Assembly (NCBI GenBank): GCA_932294295.1
Contig: OW028585.1
Location: forward strand, 20,033,912-20,097,911
Direction of reading: 5' to 3'
From: Alitta virens
Taxonomy: Eukaryota > Annelida > Polychaeta > Phyllodocida > Nereididae
DNA: 64,000 bases
Within the stretch, counting starts at the first letter, position 1, and each line of letters begins with the position of its first letter. The position numbers were made by a program, and so were the translations under genes. The notes under the pieces are model-generated. The model saw nothing but the letters and a program-made list of their open reading frames with translations, did not search any database and was not told where the DNA came from. Shown here in pieces: positions 62,801 through 63,714 of this stretch.

Positions 62801-63354
62801 ACTTCAGCATGACAAATGTTGGCATAGCTTATCAAAATTTATTATTTTCAGCATACCATTCATGTGATCTCCAAGTTGAGTTCAAGTGTGTCCATCACCA
62901 ACAGTGTATTCCAAAGAGAATGGTACGTTTTCTGCTTTTCTAACTTAAGCGGCGCTTAACTTCTCCAATCCGCCGATACGATATGAGAAATGTGACTACA
63001 AAGAAAATTAGAATGACATGTCCCAATGTTATTTGATATGAAAATTTTATTTTATTTCTGAATTCTCGATCCCATTGAAAATTGCCATGAGAGGATCCGA
63101 GACATTGGCCTTTTTCTTTTTTTTTTTCTTCTTACTATTGTTTAATGTATTTAACATATTTTCCTTGGATTTTCTGTAGCGTTGCGATGGTCTGTTGGAC
63201 TGCAATGACGGGTCAGACGAACGAGAATGCCACAAATCAACGCCCTGCGAGAATGCCACTTACTTCATGTGCAATAACGGAGAATGCATTCCTGATAGTA
63301 AGGTTTGCGATAAAACTTACGACTGCAGTGATAAGAGTGATGAATCCCTCTGCG
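17757..63354 (+). CDS. LRP1: LRP1-type LDL receptor-related protein, internal two-thirds (60 exons)
   Basis: Giant endocytic receptor of the LDL-receptor family, extracellular part only. Sixty exons join into 3006 codons without a stop or phase conflict. Module order: 3 LDLa, 2 EGF, propeller, EGF, propeller, EGF, 8 LDLa, 2 EGF, then four propeller+EGF units, then 10 LDLa. Vertebrate LRP1 has 2, 8 and 10 LDLa in the same places. Short stretches also read like LRP1: [13 protein letters not shown] in exons 6, [11 protein letters not shown] in exon 32, [12 protein letters not shown] in exon 50. LRP2/megalin has a different cluster layout. Signal-peptide exon(s), the remaining propellers, cluster IV, membrane segment and NPxY tail are outside the visible part. 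Introns not listed separately show only AT-rich unique-looking sequence. Family call is firm; LRP1 versus LRP1B cannot be separated and is probably meaningless in an invertebrate. Confidence 0.93.
17898..18744. other. Intron 1, first part: nothing recognised
   Basis: AT-rich intron sequence up to the hAT insertion. The open frame continuing past the exon 1 donor is read-through. Confidence 0.5.
18753..19740 (+). mobile_element. hAT-family transposon, internally reduced (988 bp)
   Basis: Termini TAGGGATGAAAAGGCCGGGA and, inverted, TAGGGATGCAAAATTCCCGG. Both sides carry the same 8-bp sequence TTCGTTTA (18745-18752 and 19741-19748), the target-duplication length of hAT elements. The subterminal zones are crowded with GGGAATTT / AAATTCCC motifs. 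It contains the tail end of a transposase (see 19090-19338) but not the catalytic core, so it is non-autonomous. It lies in intron 1 in the same orientation as the host gene. Confidence 0.93.
19090..19338 (+). pseudogene. hAT transposase C-terminal fragment
   Basis: The frame contains [20 protein letters not shown] followed by KSNLQLF and an acidic end ([10 protein letters not shown], stop). The NRLxxExVEQLVxIKxNL pattern is the C-terminal dimerisation region of hAT transposases. The rest of the protein (RNase-H-like core, BED finger) is absent. The ATG at 19090 is arbitrary; homology starts nearer 19165. Confidence 0.8.
19769..19942. mobile_element. Miniature element with AGGTCCGTAGCC termini
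   Basis: Left end AGGTCCGTAGCCA, right end TGGCTACGGGCCT, about 174 bp. Ends of this type are common in animal miniature transposons. No clear target duplication. Confidence 0.65.
20864..21044 (+). mobile_element. tRNA-derived SINE, copy 1
   Basis: Head GGGGGCCTAGCTCAGTGGTA carries a pol III A-box; the B-box region is damaged (GTCTCCCGGTCAAGCC). The body ends CCCTAATCCACCC. Flanked by a perfect 13-bp duplication TTAATTAAATTAC (20851-20863, 21045-21057). Confidence 0.9.
21279..21330 (+). repeat. Interspersed repeat family E, copy
   Basis: TACATCCCAAGTAGGAGGGA then GTAAACTAACAATTTTG; also at 59664-59715 and, degraded, at 53093-53125. Confidence 0.65.
21505..21627 (+). CDS. LRP1: Exon 2: LDLa repeat, cluster I (CR1-like)
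   Basis: 123 bp, phase 1 to 1 (tttcag / gtaaga). LDLa repeat with [14 protein letters not shown] and HSDE, close to the first repeat of vertebrate LRP1 (CISKGWRCDGERDC). The last cysteine codon is split across the intron to exon 3. Confidence 0.92.
21628..23033. other. Intron 2: fragment of a repeat near 21830-21975
   Basis: Around 21900-21975 the sequence ends TTTCCTGGATCCGCCACTAG, a terminus seen in several animal DNA-transposon families when read on the minus strand. The other end is not identifiable. The rest of the intron is AT-rich. Confidence 0.4.
23034..23165 (+). CDS. LRP1: Exon 3: LDLa repeat, cluster I (CR2-like)
   Basis: 132 bp, phase 1 to 1 (cgcag / gtaagt). Six-cysteine repeat ending [18 protein letters not shown], which resembles the second LRP1 repeat (ending MDGSDEGPHC). 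The tryptophan usual before the third-last cysteine region is replaced by leucine. Confidence 0.92.
23166..23855. other. Intron 3 before the SINE: no gene seen
   Basis: A minus-strand frame of 123 codons (23371-23742) has low complexity and no recognised domain; CTACCGACC recurs three times at 23420-23505, suggesting an old repeat. Confidence 0.4.
23856..24045 (+). mobile_element. tRNA-derived SINE, copy 2
   Basis: A-box TAGCTCAGTGGTAGCGCG and B-box GGTTTGATTCC. Imperfect 12-bp flanking duplication CAGAAGGTTGAT / CAGAAAGTTGAT. Ends about 60 bp before exon 4. Confidence 0.9.
24107..24229 (+). CDS. LRP1: Exon 4: EGF module
   Basis: 123 bp, phase 1 to 1 (tttcag / gtaagt). Six cysteines in EGF spacing ([15 protein letters not shown] then [11 protein letters not shown]). 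Corresponds to the first of the paired EGFs that follow cluster I. A SINE copy ends about 60 bp upstream of the acceptor. Confidence 0.9.
24586..24714 (+). CDS. LRP1: Exon 5: calcium-binding EGF module
   Basis: 129 bp, phase 1 to 1. Begins with the DINEC calcium-binding signature and contains [12 protein letters not shown], which fits the Asp/Asn beta-hydroxylation pattern C-x-N-x4-Y-x-C. Links cluster I to propeller 1. Confidence 0.92.
25119..25285 (+). CDS. LRP1: Exon 6: YWTD propeller 1, opening blade
   Basis: 167 bp, phase 1 to 0 (cccag / gtgagt). Encodes the strand AYILYTTSG and the sequence [14 protein letters not shown], a close match to the start of propeller 1 in vertebrate LRP1. 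The YWTD motif is degenerate (FCYV), as it is there. Confidence 0.9.
25726..25804 (+). CDS. LRP1: Exon 7: YWTD propeller 1
   Basis: 79 bp, phase 0 to 1 (tgcag / gtaagt). A short exon, [10 protein letters not shown] onward, continuing the first blade. It has no stand-alone motif; it is supported by the reading frame, canonical splice sites and its fit between exons 6 and 8. Confidence 0.82.
25921..26083 (+). CDS. LRP1: Exon 8: YWTD propeller 1
   Basis: 163 bp, phase 1 to 2 (ttttttcag / gtgggt). Contains [16 protein letters not shown] and [16 protein letters not shown], close to LRP1 propeller 1. Ends in VVDPLNG with the glycine codon split, the phase-2 intron position shared by all six propellers. 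Confidence 0.92.
26351..26364 (+). repeat. 14-base G homopolymer
   Basis: Uninterrupted G run in intron 8, preceded by GGCGGGT. It can stall polymerases, so local sequence length may be uncertain. Confidence 0.9.
26478..26568 (+). CDS. LRP1: Exon 9: YWTD propeller 1
   Basis: 91 bp, phase 2 to 0 (atttcag / gtgaag). Encodes [19 protein letters not shown], a YWTD blade in which the motif reads FFST. Begins with the last base of the split glycine. Confidence 0.88.
26708..26842 (+). CDS. LRP1: Exon 10: YWTD propeller 1
   Basis: 135 bp, phase 0 to 0 (tttgcag / gtgagt). Encodes [18 protein letters not shown] and [12 protein letters not shown], a canonical blade. Confidence 0.93.
27029..27272. mobile_element. 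Miniature element F, copy 1
   Basis: Terminal repeats TACCCTCGGCGACAGTGACA and, inverted, TACACTCGACGACAGTGAGA. The core (TTTTGTAACAAATCATGAA) is shared with 33617-33832. It contains a 35-bp stretch (27193-27226, TCAGTATTGATGAAGAAATC) that also occurs at 24758-24793 in intron 5. Confidence 0.75.
27428..27842. mobile_element. AT-rich element with CTGGGTTGG termini
   Basis: Left CTGGGTTGGCAGATTTAAG, right (inverted) CCAGGGTTGGTAAAAATCAA; interior full of TTTAAATC motifs. hAT-like ends, but no target duplication was found. Confidence 0.55.
27924..28101 (+). CDS. LRP1: Exon 11: YWTD propeller 1, closing blade
   Basis: 178 bp, phase 0 to 1 (ttgtag / gtaagt). Degenerate last blade ([15 protein letters not shown]) ending VVHRQRQPL, like the HQRRQP that leads into the next EGF in vertebrate LRP1. 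Confidence 0.9.
28501..28644 (+). CDS. LRP1: Exon 12: EGF module after propeller 1
   Basis: 144 bp, phase 1 to 1 (atttcag / gtgagt). Six cysteines: [20 protein letters not shown], then [12 protein letters not shown] and a final KC. The loop between cysteines 3 and 4 is a little longer than in the other EGFs. Confidence 0.9.
29123..29362 (+). CDS. LRP1: Exon 13: YWTD propeller 2, first blades
   Basis: 240 bp, phase 1 to 1 (ttccag / gtagag). Encodes [34 protein letters not shown] and [12 protein letters not shown]. The length is identical to exon 47, which opens propeller 6. Confidence 0.93.
29409..29585 (+). repeat. Interspersed repeat family C, longest copy
   Basis: From TATGTCTCCGTCTCAATGCT to GCTCAGCATAGACACCGAGT, joining both halves of the family in intron 13. 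Confidence 0.7.
30123..30303 (+). CDS. LRP1: Exon 14: YWTD propeller 2
   Basis: 181 bp, phase 1 to 2 (tctgtag / gtaaga). Contains [18 protein letters not shown] and [14 protein letters not shown]. The split glycine ends the exon. Same length as exon 48 of propeller 6. Confidence 0.95.
30939..31155 (+). CDS. LRP1: Exon 15: YWTD propeller 2
   Basis: 217 bp, phase 2 to 0 (gtttag / gtaagt). Contains [31 protein letters not shown] and DRIEGYDLD: two complete blades. Confidence 0.95.
31156..32063. other. Intron 15: nothing recognised
   Basis: 908 bp of AT-rich sequence. A minus-strand frame at 31280-31471 is not supported. Confidence 0.5.
32064..32274 (+). CDS. LRP1: Exon 16: YWTD propeller 2, closing blade
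   Basis: 211 bp, phase 0 to 1 (tttccag / gttagt). Contains [20 protein letters not shown] and [12 protein letters not shown], like the FEIRMYD that ends LRP1 propeller 2. Confidence 0.93.
32910..33032 (+). CDS. LRP1: Exon 17: EGF module before cluster II
   Basis: 123 bp, phase 1 to 1 (atcacag / gtaagt). EGF with [17 protein letters not shown] and [15 protein letters not shown]. Confidence 0.92.
33079..33126 (+). repeat. tRNA-like relic with B-box
   Basis: TGGTGTGGTGGTTAGTAATC then GGGTTCAATTCCCGCCC. A B-box and T-arm are clear, but the middle of the tRNA is missing, so this is a SINE or tRNA relic, not a tRNA gene. Confidence 0.55.
33377..33547 (+). CDS. LRP1: Exon 18: LDLa repeat 1 of cluster II
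   Basis: 171 bp, phase 1 to 1 (tcgtag / gtgagt). [20 protein letters not shown] then CGDGSDE, followed by an unusually long acidic tail ([11 protein letters not shown]) before the sixth cysteine. Corresponds to CR3 of vertebrate LRP1. Confidence 0.94.
33617..33832. mobile_element. Miniature element F, copy 2
   Basis: Right end CAATGTCGCCGAGTGTA; the left end is shortened. The terminal regions contain multiple AAATTCGCCA-type subrepeats. Core matches 27029-27272. Confidence 0.75.
34153..34284 (+). CDS. LRP1: Exon 19: LDLa repeat 2 of cluster II
   Basis: 132 bp, phase 1 to 1 (tcatag / gtattt, a weaker donor). [20 protein letters not shown] with NGEDE; calcium ligands present. Confidence 0.93.
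34757..35077. mobile_element. Miniature element B, copy 2 (~320 bp)
   Basis: TAGTGGTTACACAGTGAGTT at one end, TTTCTGCTAGGCACTA at the other; inverted relative to 3792-4086. In intron 19, about 90 bp before exon 20. Confidence 0.7.
35168..35290 (+). CDS. LRP1: Exon 20: LDLa repeat 3 of cluster II
   Basis: 123 bp, phase 1 to 1 (tttccag / gtgagt). [20 protein letters not shown] then EQNC. The glycine of CDG is tyrosine, the acidic loop is strongly negative. Confidence 0.93.
35335..35405 (-). repeat. Interspersed repeat family C, minus copy
   Basis: CATTACGTCTGCCTCTGGCA then AGCTGGTCGTATAAGCTGAC; begins about 45 bp after the exon 20 donor. Confidence 0.7.
35727..35833 (+). CDS. LRP1: Exon 21: LDLa repeat 4 of cluster II, first part
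   Basis: 107 bp, phase 1 to 0 (ctccag / gtaaaa). [28 protein letters not shown]. The exon stops right after the SDE, so the sixth cysteine comes from exon 22. This is one of the few LDLa repeats here that is interrupted by an intron. Confidence 0.92.
36585..36717 (+). CDS. LRP1: Exon 22: end of LDLa 4 and all of LDLa 5, cluster II
   Basis: 133 bp, phase 0 to 1 (cacag / gtaaga). IKC supplies the last cysteine of repeat 4; then repeat 5, [20 protein letters not shown]. The acidic residue normally just before the fifth cysteine is glutamine, so one calcium ligand appears to be missing. Confidence 0.92.
37067..37186 (+). CDS. LRP1: Exon 23: LDLa repeat 6 of cluster II
   Basis: 120 bp, phase 1 to 1 (ttgcag / gtgagt). 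[20 protein letters not shown] then [10 protein letters not shown]; the sixth cysteine codon is completed by exon 24. Confidence 0.94.
37601..37732 (+). CDS. LRP1: Exon 24: LDLa repeat 7 of cluster II
   Basis: 132 bp, phase 1 to 1 (tctcag / gtgagt). [20 protein letters not shown] then CTDGADE. Intact acidic cage. Confidence 0.94.
37972..38052. repeat. ATTCT pentanucleotide microsatellite
   Basis: Impure (ATTCT)n and (GTTCT)n in intron 24, about 75 bp. Confidence 0.9.
38168..38308 (+). CDS. LRP1: Exon 25: LDLa repeat 8 of cluster II
   Basis: 141 bp, phase 1 to 1 (atttcag / gtgagt). [20 protein letters not shown] then EE and a late final cysteine. Histidine replaces the usual aspartate before the fifth cysteine. 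Last of the eight cluster II repeats. Confidence 0.93.
38352..38516. mobile_element. 165-bp element with self-palindromic ends
   Basis: Both ends are CCACAGTTTACTGTG(A/G): each is itself a palindrome and together they form a 17-bp inverted pair (CCACAGTTTACTGTGAT and its complement). Starts 44 bp after the exon 25 donor. Confidence 0.75.
38853..38975 (+). CDS. LRP1: Exon 26: EGF module after cluster II
   Basis: 123 bp, phase 1 to 1 (ttttag / gtaagt). [20 protein letters not shown], then [13 protein letters not shown]. Confidence 0.91.
39001..39330. repeat. Diverged repeat shared with intron 14
   Basis: GAAATGAATTG, ATAATTTTGAC, AGTAGATCAA and TTTTGGTCT occur here (39195-39320) in the same order and spacing as at 30605-30735. 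Confidence 0.5.
39496..39639 (+). CDS. LRP1: Exon 27: second EGF module after cluster II
   Basis: 144 bp, phase 1 to 1 (ttgcag / gtaagt). [19 protein letters not shown] then [14 protein letters not shown]. The segment between cysteines 3 and 4 is expanded (HYYHA), and the DxNEC calcium signature of the equivalent vertebrate EGF is absent. Confidence 0.9.
   Translation, partial: KCRHANSGVSAARSAKRSAVLCTTTMLISAHVTRDIFLSTIDSPAVL
39800..40021 (+). CDS. LRP1: Exon 28: YWTD propeller 3, first blades
   Basis: 222 bp, phase 1 to 1 (ttcaag / gtgagt). [32 protein letters not shown] and [15 protein letters not shown]. Confidence 0.93.
40410..40614 (+). CDS. LRP1: Exon 29: YWTD propeller 3
   Basis: 205 bp, phase 1 to 2 (ttgcag / gtgagt). 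[20 protein letters not shown], then [11 protein letters not shown] with the split glycine. Confidence 0.95.
40803..40973 (+). CDS. LRP1: Exon 30: YWTD propeller 3
   Basis: 171 bp, phase 2 to 2 (tttcag / gtatgt). [17 protein letters not shown] and [19 protein letters not shown]; ends inside the arginine codon that follows. Confidence 0.95.
41052..41341. mobile_element. hAT-type miniature element G, copy 1 (290 bp)
   Basis: Termini GGGTTTAGTGCAGTATAGCG (continuing GACCC) and, inverted, GGAAAAAGTACAGTATAGCG (GACCC). Flanked on both sides by the 8-bp AAGTCTTT (41044-41051 and 41342-41349), as expected of hAT transposition. No coding capacity. A second copy starts at 63885. Confidence 0.9.
41532..41679 (+). 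CDS. LRP1: Exon 31: YWTD propeller 3
   Basis: 148 bp, phase 2 to 0 (tttcag / gtaaga). [16 protein letters not shown] and [17 protein letters not shown]. Confidence 0.95.
42074..42170 (+). CDS. LRP1: Exon 32: YWTD propeller 3, closing segment
   Basis: 97 bp, phase 0 to 1 (ggcag / gtaagt). [15 protein letters not shown] and [15 protein letters not shown], nearly the vertebrate LRP1 wording at the same place; a strong LRP1 diagnostic. Confidence 0.95.
42171..43207. other. Intron 32: short hairpin only
   Basis: Apart from a 10-bp-arm hairpin ATGAGGTTCA..TGAACCTCAT at 42237-42263, the 1 kb intron holds nothing I recognise. Confidence 0.5.
43208..43345 (+). CDS. LRP1: Exon 33: EGF module after propeller 3
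   Basis: 138 bp, phase 1 to 1 (tttcag / gtaaga). [19 protein letters not shown] and [16 protein letters not shown]. An extra acidic insert (GDKA) separates cysteines 2 and 3. Confidence 0.9.
43677..43828 (+). CDS. LRP1: Exon 34: YWTD propeller 4, opening blade
   Basis: 152 bp, phase 1 to 0 (tttcag / gtgagg). [17 protein letters not shown] and [10 protein letters not shown]. Confidence 0.92.
44336..44462 (+). CDS. LRP1: Exon 35: YWTD propeller 4
   Basis: 127 bp, phase 0 to 1 (cttcag / gtgagt). [16 protein letters not shown] and [15 protein letters not shown]. Confidence 0.93.
44541..44670. mobile_element. 130-bp nested-hairpin element
   Basis: ACATGGCCAAATGTGC at one end pairs with GCACATTTGGCCATGT at the other; the arms extend to ~30 bp. 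Inside are two further hairpins: GCGTTTTCC/GGAAAACGC and CCATGCGTTT/AAACGCATGG. Almost the whole element can fold on itself. Confidence 0.88.
45113..45311 (+). CDS. LRP1: Exon 36: YWTD propeller 4
   Basis: 199 bp, phase 1 to 2 (ttccag / gttagt). [28 protein letters not shown] and LALAPEKG with the split glycine. Confidence 0.92.
45653..45795 (-). mobile_element. Truncated retroposon 3' end with GAATCT tail
   Basis: On the minus strand the sequence ends TGGAATAAATGATCTGAATC plus TGAATCT. Short GAATCT-type tandem tails are typical of CR1/L2-like LINE and dependent SINE 3' ends. The rest is too short to classify. Confidence 0.5.
45995..46119 (+). CDS. LRP1: Exon 37: YWTD propeller 4
   Basis: 125 bp, phase 2 to 1 (ctgcag / gtaagt). 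[20 protein letters not shown] and a blade end at ISHPA. Confidence 0.92.
46237..46515 (+). CDS. LRP1: Exon 38: YWTD propeller 4, closing blades
   Basis: 279 bp, the longest visible exon, phase 1 to 1 (ttcag / gtaagt). [28 protein letters not shown], then a degenerate blade ([15 protein letters not shown]). It probably holds sequence that is split over two exons in other propellers. Confidence 0.92.
46926..47045 (+). CDS. LRP1: Exon 39: EGF module after propeller 4
   Basis: 120 bp, phase 1 to 1 (ttcag / gtatgt). [20 protein letters not shown] and [11 protein letters not shown]: standard LRP EGF. Confidence 0.94.
47527..47673 (+). CDS. LRP1: Exon 40: YWTD propeller 5, opening blade
   Basis: 147 bp, phase 1 to 1 (cttcag / gtaagt). 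[17 protein letters not shown] and [12 protein letters not shown]. Confidence 0.91.
48006..48155 (+). repeat. Interspersed repeat family D, copy 2
   Basis: TTTTTTAATGGGTTGGTCAA, GGCATGCTATTTTATTTTTC and GGCAGATCCGAGAAACTAGA, as at 16180-16352. Confidence 0.75.
48254..48403 (+). CDS. LRP1: Exon 41: YWTD propeller 5
   Basis: 150 bp, phase 1 to 1 (ctcag / gtatgg). [35 protein letters not shown]. The intron falls between DWVA and ENIYWTD, splitting a blade motif that is uninterrupted in propellers 2 and 3. Confidence 0.93.
48772..48901 (+). CDS. LRP1: Exon 42: YWTD propeller 5
   Basis: 130 bp, phase 1 to 2 (ttgcag / gtatgt). [19 protein letters not shown] and [12 protein letters not shown] with the split glycine. 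A young SINE insertion lies about 50 bp into the following intron. Confidence 0.94.
48948..49130 (+). mobile_element. tRNA-derived SINE, copy 3 (youngest)
   Basis: A-box TAGCTCAGTTGTAGCGC; B-box GGTTCGATTCC intact. Flanked by a perfect 17-bp duplication AAGCCTTGATTGTGAGG (48931-48947, 49131-49147). This mark of LINE-assisted retrotransposition and the intact B-box suggest the most recent insertion of the three. Intron 42. Confidence 0.95.
49726..49909 (+). CDS. LRP1: Exon 43: YWTD propeller 5, with tandem alternative donors
   Basis: 184 bp, phase 2 to 0 (cttcag / gtaggt). [37 protein letters not shown], ending KNVIEK. The last ~27 bp plus the donor are tandemly repeated downstream, giving further in-frame donors after 49951 and 49981. 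The first donor is chosen because it keeps the normal blade length. Confidence 0.92.
49910..49985 (+). repeat. Tandem duplication of exon 43 end and donor
   Basis: GACCAGTCTAAGAATGTC..GAAAAGGT at 49883-49917 is repeated with two mismatches at 49925-49959 (42-bp period), and a third, degraded copy ends TCCAAGGTAGG near 49985. Each carries a GT donor in phase 0. Confidence 0.93.
50369..50463 (+). CDS. LRP1: Exon 44: YWTD propeller 5
   Basis: 95 bp, phase 0 to 2 (tttcag / gtaagt). [14 protein letters not shown] and [12 protein letters not shown]; the aspartate or glutamate of the motif is split by the next intron (GA+T gives D). Confidence 0.91.
50797..50869. repeat. 17-bp minisatellite
   Basis: About four copies of ACCAAATTAGGTCCTC. 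Confidence 0.9.
51181..51310. repeat. 18-bp minisatellite, about seven copies
   Basis: Unit ATAGTGTTATTGCCATAT, with AGAG and ATAA variants. Confidence 0.95.
52438..52490. repeat. 17-bp minisatellite, three copies
   Basis: CTCACTATTACGACCAC repeated three times. Confidence 0.95.
52774..52889 (+). CDS. LRP1: Exon 45: YWTD propeller 5, closing segment
   Basis: 116 bp, phase 2 to 1 (ttgcag / gtattt). [19 protein letters not shown] and [12 protein letters not shown]. Preceded by the longest propeller intron (2.3 kb). Confidence 0.9.
52985..53125 (+). repeat. Family D copy 3 joined to a family E relic
   Basis: CTATCATTTAATTTTTTGCC and TGCAAATCTGAGAAGTTAGA match family D; directly after, TAGTTATATCCTGAGTAGGA matches family E. 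Confidence 0.6.
53209..53291. repeat. CTATTGATACAGTA minisatellite
   Basis: Five irregular copies of CTATTGATACAGT, 50 bp before exon 46. Confidence 0.9.
53348..53467 (+). CDS. LRP1: Exon 46: EGF module after propeller 5
   Basis: 120 bp, phase 1 to 1. [20 protein letters not shown] and [14 protein letters not shown]. The acceptor (cacttgaag) has a poor pyrimidine tract, but frame and phase fit exactly. Confidence 0.9.
53637..53790. mobile_element. Miniature element H, copy 1
   Basis: AGAGTACCAGAGGGCACTG at the left and, inverted, AAAAGTACCACCAGAGGTCA at the right. The core CAGATAAAAGACGATAGGAT is shared with 58145-58315. Confidence 0.7.
54037..54276 (+). CDS. LRP1: Exon 47: YWTD propeller 6, first blades
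   Basis: 240 bp, phase 1 to 1 (accag / gtaggt). [37 protein letters not shown] and [14 protein letters not shown]. Same length and phases as exon 13. Confidence 0.93.
54356..54652. mobile_element. 297-bp element with TAGTGATGGCA termini
   Basis: TAGTGATGGCACGATT and, inverted, TGTGATGGCAAATCGG. A perfect 10-bp hairpin (AGGTGGCAGC / GCTGCCACCT, 54447-54479) sits inside. hAT-like ends; flanks GTACCAAC and TAACCAAC are similar but not identical. Confidence 0.65.
55039..55219 (+). CDS. LRP1: Exon 48: YWTD propeller 6
   Basis: 181 bp, phase 1 to 2 (ctacag / gtaagc). [20 protein letters not shown] and [12 protein letters not shown]. In this propeller the split codon is threonine (AC+C), not glycine. 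Same length and phases as exon 14. Confidence 0.94.
55497..55701 (+). CDS. LRP1: Exon 49: YWTD propeller 6
   Basis: 205 bp, phase 2 to 0 (ttttag / gtaaga). [36 protein letters not shown] and [13 protein letters not shown], strongly LRP1-like. Confidence 0.95.
56164..56250. repeat. GATG/GATA microsatellite
   Basis: Mixed (GGAT)n and (GATA)n, about 85 bp, in intron 49. Confidence 0.95.
56342..56534 (+). CDS. LRP1: Exon 50: YWTD propeller 6, closing blade
   Basis: 193 bp, phase 0 to 1 (tttcag / gtgagt). [19 protein letters not shown] and [14 protein letters not shown], the latter almost the vertebrate LRP1 sequence. Confidence 0.95.
56971..57288 (-). mobile_element. Interspersed element A, copy 4 (minus)
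   Basis: Starts CAATAGTGGATTTTCACGGA and ends TTCAGTGAAAAGACTC, the exact reverse of copies 1-3; ends about 65 bp before exon 51. Confidence 0.85.
57353..57481 (+). CDS. LRP1: Exon 51: EGF module before cluster III
   Basis: 129 bp, phase 1 to 1 (cacag / gtaaga). [20 protein letters not shown] and [17 protein letters not shown]. Confidence 0.94.
57900..58019 (+). CDS. LRP1: Exon 52: LDLa repeat 1 of cluster III
   Basis: 120 bp, phase 1 to 1 (gtcag / gtaagt). [20 protein letters not shown] then CGDESDE. Histidine replaces the acidic residue before the fifth cysteine. Corresponds to CR11. Confidence 0.93.
58145..58315. mobile_element. Miniature element H, copy 2
   Basis: GCGTAATGGTGAGAAAAAGT then GCCAGAGGGCG, core CAGATAAAAGACAATAGGAT; contains two extra ATGATGTCA/ATGACGTCA words. 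Confidence 0.7.
58466..58629 (+). CDS. LRP1: Exon 53: LDLa repeat 2 and first half of repeat 3, cluster III
   Basis: 164 bp, phase 1 to 0 (ttcag / gttggt, a weak donor). Repeat 2: [20 protein letters not shown], with Asn-His in place of the usual Asp-Gly. Repeat 3 begins [15 protein letters not shown] and is finished by exon 54. Confidence 0.92.
59324..59537 (+). CDS. LRP1: Exon 54: second half of LDLa 3 and all of LDLa 4, cluster III
   Basis: 214 bp, phase 0 to 1 (cgcag / gtaagt). [17 protein letters not shown] completes repeat 3; repeat 4 runs [20 protein letters not shown] and CWDNEDE. Confidence 0.93.
59664..59715 (+). repeat. Interspersed repeat family E, copy
   Basis: TTATAGTTATATCCCAAGTA then GGAGGGAGTTAACTAACAG. 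Confidence 0.65.
59858..60000 (-). mobile_element. Truncated retroposon 3' end with TATC tail
   Basis: On the minus strand the sequence ends ATCAAAATAAAGTATCTATC plus TATCTC. A plausible LINE/SINE 3' end; class unresolved. Confidence 0.4.
60091..60167 (+). CDS. LRP1: Exon 55: LDLa repeat 5 of cluster III, first half
   Basis: 77 bp, phase 1 to 0 (ttgcag / gtgagt). [16 protein letters not shown]; the exon ends right after the tryptophan, the same split position as in exons 53/54 and 59/60. Confidence 0.92.
60187..60338. mobile_element. Foldback element with pol III B-box in its loop
   Basis: The ~60-bp arms (AGTTTCAGTTCAAATGGGGA and TCCCCATTCGAACTGAAACT as landmarks) pair over most of their length. 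The ~25-bp loop, read on the minus strand, contains GGTTCAAGTCCCGGTGGAG, a tRNA T-arm/B-box sequence. Probably two head-to-head SINE ends. Confidence 0.8.
60789..60954 (+). CDS. LRP1: Exon 56: second half of LDLa 5 and all of LDLa 6, cluster III
   Basis: 166 bp, phase 0 to 1 (cccag / gtaaga). [17 protein letters not shown], then [20 protein letters not shown] and CNDHTDE. Confidence 0.94.
61203..61303 (-). mobile_element. tRNA-derived SINE head, second family
   Basis: Minus strand: GGGTAGCTTAGCGGTCAAGG (A-box) and, after a long variable-arm-like segment, GGGTTCAATTCCAGACC (B-box). The spacing suits a class II (Leu/Ser) tRNA ancestor. Body short or truncated. Confidence 0.7.
61399..61536 (+). 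CDS. LRP1: Exon 57: LDLa repeat 7 of cluster III
   Basis: 138 bp, phase 1 to 1 (tttcag / gtaaga). [20 protein letters not shown] and CQDGEDE; the loop between cysteines 2 and 3 is longer than in its neighbours. Confidence 0.94.
62204..62320 (+). CDS. LRP1: Exon 58: LDLa repeat 8 of cluster III
   Basis: 117 bp, phase 1 to 1 (ttcag / gtaaga). [20 protein letters not shown] and CGDGSDE. Phenylalanine-threonine occupies the usual W-x position. Confidence 0.94.
62634..62759. mobile_element. 126-bp palindromic miniature element
   Basis: CTCTGTGTCGCTTAAGCCCA (CAGACC) at the left, GGTCTGTGGGTATAAGCTCA (CAGAG) at the right. Inside, TTGTCACACT/AGTGTGACAA forms a perfect 10-bp hairpin. A further hairpin, AGGTCCT..CCCCCATGGGGG..AGGACCT, follows at 62761-62791. 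Confidence 0.85.
62852..62922 (+). CDS. LRP1: Exon 59: LDLa repeat 9 of cluster III, first half
   Basis: 71 bp, phase 1 to 0 (tttcag / gtacgt). [15 protein letters not shown]; the usual tryptophan is methionine. Completed by exon 60. Confidence 0.91.
63180..63354 (+). CDS. LRP1: Exon 60: end of LDLa 9 and all of LDLa 10, cluster III
   Basis: 175 bp, phase 0 to 1 (tgtag / gtaagt). [17 protein letters not shown], then [20 protein letters not shown] and DCSDKSDE. Tenth and last repeat if cluster III matches vertebrate LRP1. The reading frame continues past the window. Confidence 0.94.
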
Positions 63355-63395
63355 GTAAGTCAAAAAATCATGAAAAAGAATCAAGAGTGTTGTTA

Positions 63396-63714
63396 AATAG
63401 TGGATTTTCACGGAAGTTTCTCGATATTTCCACCAGGTGGCTACAACAGAATACTGCAATTCTATTGGCTGAAAAAGTTCCCTCTCTTAACTTTGATTGG
63501 CTGAAGTAAAGTGCATTCTAGCAGTAGTATTTATAGTGCATTTTTTTGTATATTTGACATCTTATCATTCAGTTGATTTTTGTTGTATTTCCCTGAGAAA
63601 GTTACATTTATTGAATCGGTTAGTTGTGATCTTCTATGTCTAAAAAGCAAAATGAGTAAGGGGAAGTAAGACTTATGTCTTGCTGAATTTAGGGCTGCTC
63701 TGTGAAAAGACTCT
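63396..63714 (-). mobile_element. Interspersed element A, copy 5 (minus)
   Basis: AATAGTGGATTTTCACGGAA to CTGTGAAAAGACTC; begins 41 bp after the exon 60 donor. Confidence 0.85.
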
